This document shows positions 60,983 through 64,000 of a stretch of DNA of 64,000 nt, piece by piece. Origin of the DNA: JBCCTX01 sp965263105 (GTDB lineage: Bacteria; Bacteroidota; Bacteroidia; J057). The DNA lies in the NCBI GenBank assembly GCA_965263105.1, contig CBDHGL010000003.1, positions 3,782,001 through 3,846,000 of the forward strand, written 5' to 3'. Made by a program: the position numbers and the translations under genes. Positions within the stretch are counted from its first letter, which is position 1. Each line of letters starts with the position of its first letter. The notes beneath the pieces were generated by a model, which was given only the letters and a program-made list of their open reading frames with translations, did no database searches and was not told where the DNA came from.

Positions 60983-62350
60983 ATGCAAAGGCCATTTTTT
61001 TCCACCTTATTCCTTTTGAGTGTATTCTTCTGTTTCCTCTCAGATACTTTTAGCCAGAAGACATCAAGTACAAGACCTAATATTTTGGTCATTATGACTG
61101 ATGACCAGGGCTATGCCGACATGGGCTGTTATGGAGCGCAGGATCTTAAAACCCCTTATATGGATGCCTTGGTCGCATCGGGTATGCGGTTCAATAATTT
61201 TTATGCGAATTGTCCAGTTTGTTCTCCTACCAGGGCCTCGCTAGTTACGGGAAGGTATCCCGCACACGTGGGAGTTCCCGGGGTAATTCGAACTTATCCC
61301 ACGAATAATTGGGGCTTCCTGGATCCTTCCGTAGCGACTCTTCCAGATATATTGGGTAAGAATGGGTACCATACAGCTTTGATAGGCAAATGGCATTTGG
61401 GGCTGGAATCACCGAATACGCCAAACGAGAGGGGCTTTGCCCTATTCAAAGGTTGGTTGGGGGATATGATGGATAATTATGTCGAAAAGCGGAGGCATGG
61501 GAATAACTATATGCGAATAGATTCAAAGGAAGTAGATCCTCCTGGTCATGCAACAGATATTTTTACTGATTGGGCGGTAGAATACTTAGAAGAAAGAAAG
61601 GGCGAGAAAGCTCCCTTTTTCCTTTTTTTATCCTATAACGCTCCGCATTTTCCCGTTCAGCCCCCAGCTGATTGGCTATCGAAAATTAAACAACGCGAGC
61701 CTGGACTATCCGAAAAACGGGCCAAGCTCGTAGCTTTTATTGAGCACCTAGATGACGGGATTGGAAAGGTATTGGCAACCCTCAAAGAAACGGGTTTGGC
61801 AGATAATACCTTAATCATTTTCACCAGCGACAATGGCGGCCTTTTACGGGATGAAGCTAATAATGGGCTTTTGCGAGATGGGAAGCAAAGCGTGTACGAG
61901 GGCGGGCTTAAGGTCCCTACTTGTGCAGTTTGGCCTGGACAGATTCAGCCGGGTAGCAGGACCCTGTTGAGGGCCCTCACCATGGATATTGTTCCTACTG
62001 CTATAGAGGCAGCTGGAATTTCTCTTACTTCCTATAAATTTGATGGAGAAAGCTTTCTGCCTACCCTCCTGGGTACTCACCAAGATTGGTACCAAAGAGC
62101 GGTATTTTTCAGCAGACGAGAAGGAGGTACGCGCTATGGAGGGAAGACAATAGAAGCCGTTCGCAAGGGCGATTGGAAACTCCTTCAAAATGATCCCTTT
62201 GCAGGAAGGGAGTTGTATAACATTCGGATGGATCCTACGGAATCTCATAACCGGATAGAGGAGAATCCCAATAAGTTTCAGGAGTTGAATGCCTTGCTCA
62301 TGAAGCACCTACAGGAAGGGGGGAAGGTACCTTGGCAAAAAGGAAAGTAA
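60983..62350 (+). CDS. Secreted sulfatase (arylsulfatase family)
   Basis: 455 residues with signal (FSTLFLLSVFFCFLSDTFSQ). Metal Asp pair at 40-41 (NILVIMTDDQGYADMGCYG), formylglycine motif C80-S-P-T-R (NCPVCSPTRASLVTGRYP) needing FGE or anSME maturation, then IGKWHLGLE and IIFTSDNGG. Cysteine (not serine) at the active site points to FGE- or anSME-type activation, which is not seen in the window: the FGE-fold gene at 4707 lacks the needed cysteines. Probable substrate is a sulfated polysaccharide or glycan. Confidence 0.94.
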   Translation: MQRPFFSTLFLLSVFFCFLSDTFSQKTSSTRPNILVIMTDDQGYADMGCYGAQDLKTPYMDALVASGMRFNNFYANCPVCSPTRASLVTGRYPAHVGVPGVIRTYPTNNWGFLDPSVATLPDILGKNGYHTALIGKWHLGLESPNTPNERGFALFKGWLGDMMDNYVEKRRHGNNYMRIDSKEVDPPGHATDIFTDWAVEYLEERKGEKAPFFLFLSYNAPHFPVQPPADWLSKIKQREPGLSEKRAKLVAFIEHLDDGIGKVLATLKETGLADNTLIIFTSDNGGLLRDEANNGLLRDGKQSVYEGGLKVPTCAVWPGQIQPGSRTLLRALTMDIVPTAIEAAGISLTSYKFDGESFLPTLLGTHQDWYQRAVFFSRREGGTRYGGKTIEAVRKGDWKLLQNDPFAGRELYNIRMDPTESHNRIEENPNKFQELNALLMKHLQEGGKVPWQKGK

Positions 62351-62450
62351 TGAATTTCCGATAAGGGATTTTTATCAAATATCGGTTAACATGAGTAATT
62401 GAAGAAAATTCAGATTTTTTAGCAGAAGACCATAGCTGAGATATGGAATA

Positions 62451-62831
62451 CTAAGAAAGGCACTCCTCACATTGCCCAATGAATAGGAAGTTGACTGAAT
62501 CTACCTTGCGATTGGGAAGGAAAGGAATGGGTACTTCAAAGGCTAAGCATTCAACCTTGCCGCATTCTTTGCACTGAAAGTGGGGATGCGTATCTGATTG
62601 CCCTTCCGAATAACAGCCATTGCTTTTAGCATACCATTTACGGCCATCTTTTCCTGTAAAAGAGTGCAAGGTGCCGTTATTTTCCAATCTATCAAGAATA
62701 CGATATACGGTAGTCCTATTCATATCTTGCTGAAGCCCCTCAATTAACTCTACTACGGATTGAGCATCATTAGTTTGCTCGAATATATTAAGTATCAACT
62801 TGACAGATTTTGTTTTTCTGAGAGAGCTCAT
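62451..62831 (-). CDS. Fur-family regulator, Zur-like
   Basis: 126 residues. Winged-helix part (DMNRTTVYRILDRLENNGTLHSF) plus a C-terminal dimerisation part with His/Cys metal ligands: THPHFQCKECGKVECL (near 83-100) and GQCEECLS at the end, forming the structural Cys4 zinc site. Its place next to a COG0523 GTPase and between repeated GCAAC/GTTGC half-sites suggests zinc control (Zur). A plain Fur or PerR cannot be excluded. It autoregulates if the operator array upstream of its start is real. Confidence 0.88.
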   Translation of the reverse strand: MSSLRKTKSVKLILNIFEQTNDAQSVVELIEGLQQDMNRTTVYRILDRLENNGTLHSFTGKDGRKWYAKSNGCYSEGQSDTHPHFQCKECGKVECLAFEVPIPFLPNRKVDSVNFLFIGQCEECLS

Positions 62832-62845
62832 CGTATAAAATTAAC

Positions 62846-62875
62846 GCAACATAGTTGCATTTGCAACTCAATTGC
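62846..62875. promoter_or_regulatory. Candidate Fur/Zur operator array
   Basis: Four alternating half-sites in 30 bases: GCAAC 62846, GTTGC 62854, GCAAC 62863 and ATTGC 62871. GTTGCATTTGCAAC (62854-62867) is a perfect 14-base dyad and GCAACATAGTTGC (62846-62858) another. The array lies 15-44 bases upstream of the Fur-like ATG and about 150 bases upstream of the COG0523 ATG in the divergent gap, ideal for control of both. Confidence 0.6.
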
Positions 62876-63022
62876 TTATTTTCACATAAGAGTTGGGTGA
62901 ATAGTCTGCAAATGATATATATACTATGAACTCCAAGCTATAATCGATAAGCAATTTTGGATAAATATTCTTGATGCTAAGGAACAAGATAAAGAAAGGC
63001 CTTTACGAAATATTTTCTAGCA

Positions 63023-64000
63023 ATGAATAACACTAAAAAACTACCCGTTACCGTCCTAAGTGGGTTTTTGGGAGCGGGAAAAACTACTTTACTCAATCAC
63101 GTTTTGCACAATAAAGAAGGGTTAAAAGTTGCCGTGATTGTAAATGACATGAGTGAGGTAAATGTAGATGCAGAATTGGTGAAAAATGAGAATACTCTTT
63201 CTCGAACGGAAGAGAAATTGGTGGAAATGAGCAATGGCTGCATTTGCTGTACCCTTCGTGAAGACCTAATGATAGAGGTGGAGCGCCTGGCAAACGAAAA
63301 TCGATTTGACTATCTGCTTATTGAAAGTACGGGCATTAGCGAACCTGTGCCTGTTGCTCAGACCTTTTCCTTCCAGGATGAGGAAAATGGCATCGACCTC
63401 TCTCGGTTTAGCTATATCGACACCATGGTAACCGTGGTAGATGCCTTCAACTTCTTCAAGGATTTTGGTAGTCCCGAAACCTTAATGGACAGAGAGCTTA
63501 CCGACATTGAAGGAGACCATCGAACGATTGTCAATTTGCTTACAGATCAGGTTGAGTTTGCCAATGTAATTTTGCTGAACAAAACCGACCTAGTATCCAA
63601 GGATCACCTAGGGGTATTAAAGGCTGCTATCCATAAACTGAACCCCTCGGCAAAGATTATAGAATCGACTTTCAGCAAGGTCAATCCTCGAGAGGTACTC
63701 AATACGGGGCTATTTAATTTTGAGGAAGCTGAGCAAAGTGCGGGCTGGATTGAAGAACTCAACAAAGAAGAGCACACCCCAGAGACGGAGGAATACGGTA
63801 TTGGTTCCTTTGTATATCGCAATAAGAAACCTTTCGACCCAGTTCGGTTCTGGAAGTATATCCAGCAAAAATTCCCGTCCACCATTATCCGTAGCAAAGG
63901 CCTATTTTGGCTAGCCTCGCGACCAGACCAAGCCTTGGTTTGGAGTCAGGCCGGGGGGTCTCTACGGGCAGATAGTGCAGGTGTCTGGTGGGCTAGTATG
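63023..64000 (+). CDS. COG0523/CobW-family GTPase, putative zinc metallochaperone, partial
   Basis: 326 codons, open to the right edge. Walker A SGFLGAGKTTLLNHVL near 14-29, the metal motif CICC in MSNGCICCTLREDL (about 70-83), Walker B/ISEPVPVA (LLIESTGISEPVPVAQ), NKTDL (G4) near 190 and a CobW C-terminal domain begun (FWKYIQQKFPSTIIRSKG). This subgroup (ZigA/ZagA/YeiR) delivers zinc to client proteins in zinc starvation. It is divergent from the Fur-like gene and behind the operator array, as expected of a Zur-regulated gene. Confidence 0.93.
   Translation, partial: MNNTKKLPVTVLSGFLGAGKTTLLNHVLHNKEGLKVAVIVNDMSEVNVDAELVKNENTLSRTEEKLVEMSNGCICCTLREDLMIEVERLANENRFDYLLIESTGISEPVPVAQTFSFQDEENGIDLSRFSYIDTMVTVVDAFNFFKDFGSPETLMDRELTDIEGDHRTIVNLLTDQVEFANVILLNKTDLVSKDHLGVLKAAIHKLNPSAKIIESTFSKVNPREVLNTGLFNFEEAEQSAGWIEELNKEEHTPETEEYGIGSFVYRNKKPFDPVRFWKYIQQKFPSTIIRSKGLFWLASRPDQALVWSQAGGSLRADSAGVWWASM

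Noticed and set aside
1..64000. tRNA, rRNA, insertion sequences, prophage or CRISPR
   Set aside because: The intergenic gaps were read on both strands and none showed a cloverleaf, transposase, integrase or regularly spaced repeats.

Overview
The window reads as a chromosomal stretch from a marine- or soil-type Bacteroidota, most likely of the Saprospiria/Lewinella kind. The placement at phylum level is firm and below that it is a guess. Reasons: promoters match the Bacteroidota -33 TTTG / -7 TAnnTTTG pattern (rpsO, rplU), Shine-Dalgarno sites are mostly absent, and typical families of the phylum are present (DUF5916 outer-membrane protein, PD40 protein, SPOR and FGE-like secreted proteins, TPR proteins with a shared C-terminal beta domain, signal-peptide-bearing Gfo/Idh/MocA oxidoreductases). 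No tRNA, rRNA, CRISPR array, insertion sequence or prophage was found. Coding density is high and no gene-free gap exceeds 300 bases.

Layout. 1-6.3 kb: partial sucA, an outer-membrane beta-barrel gene, a CaCA cation antiporter, and a minus-strand operon yceI-like > FGE-fold > SPOR. 6.5-10.6 kb: a secreted sugar-metabolism cluster (Gfo/Idh oxidoreductase, two xylose-isomerase-like TIM barrels, ApbE between them). 10.8-18.6 kb: a long plus-strand run with a PD40-vWA protein, a small membrane protein, a MacA-like adaptor, a MacB-like permease with no ATPase, a TolC-like protein, a lipoprotein and an anchored protein. 18.6-20.3 kb: a tandem pair of unrecognised helix-hairpin-helix-like proteins. 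20.3-25.9 kb: S9 peptidase, ribokinase, a broken NlpC/P60 remnant, a second Gfo/Idh oxidoreductase, fmt. 26-32 kb: caspase-like protein, S66 carboxypeptidase, ftsY, gatA, tatA. 32-37 kb: xylA diverging from rpsO-pnp, then an epimerase. 37-40.9 kb: phospholipase C-like protein, the N-degron pair clpS-aat, miaA and a TMEM220-like protein. 41-45 kb: two related TPR proteins followed by a voltage-gated channel with TIEGW selectivity filter, a membrane protein and a phosphoribosyltransferase. 45-51 kb: rplU-rpmA, a lipoprotein, a LysM/DPBB-like protein, a CPBP-like membrane protease, cystathionine beta-synthase, a TPR protein and an RRM protein. 51.5-64 kb: histidine phosphatase, polA, FtsX-type ABC permease, beta-barrel protein, DUF5916 protein, sulfatase, a Fur/Zur-like regulator and a partial COG0523 GTPase behind a candidate metal-responsive operator array.

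Most of the window is housekeeping. The parts most worth a second look are the tandem HhH-like family, the TPR-TPR-channel operon, the PD40-vWA plus ATPase-less MacA/MacB/TolC run, the NlpC/P60 remnant, the clpS-aat pair with a non-ATG start, and several inverted repeats in promoters (fmt, rpsO/xylA, yceI, zur).
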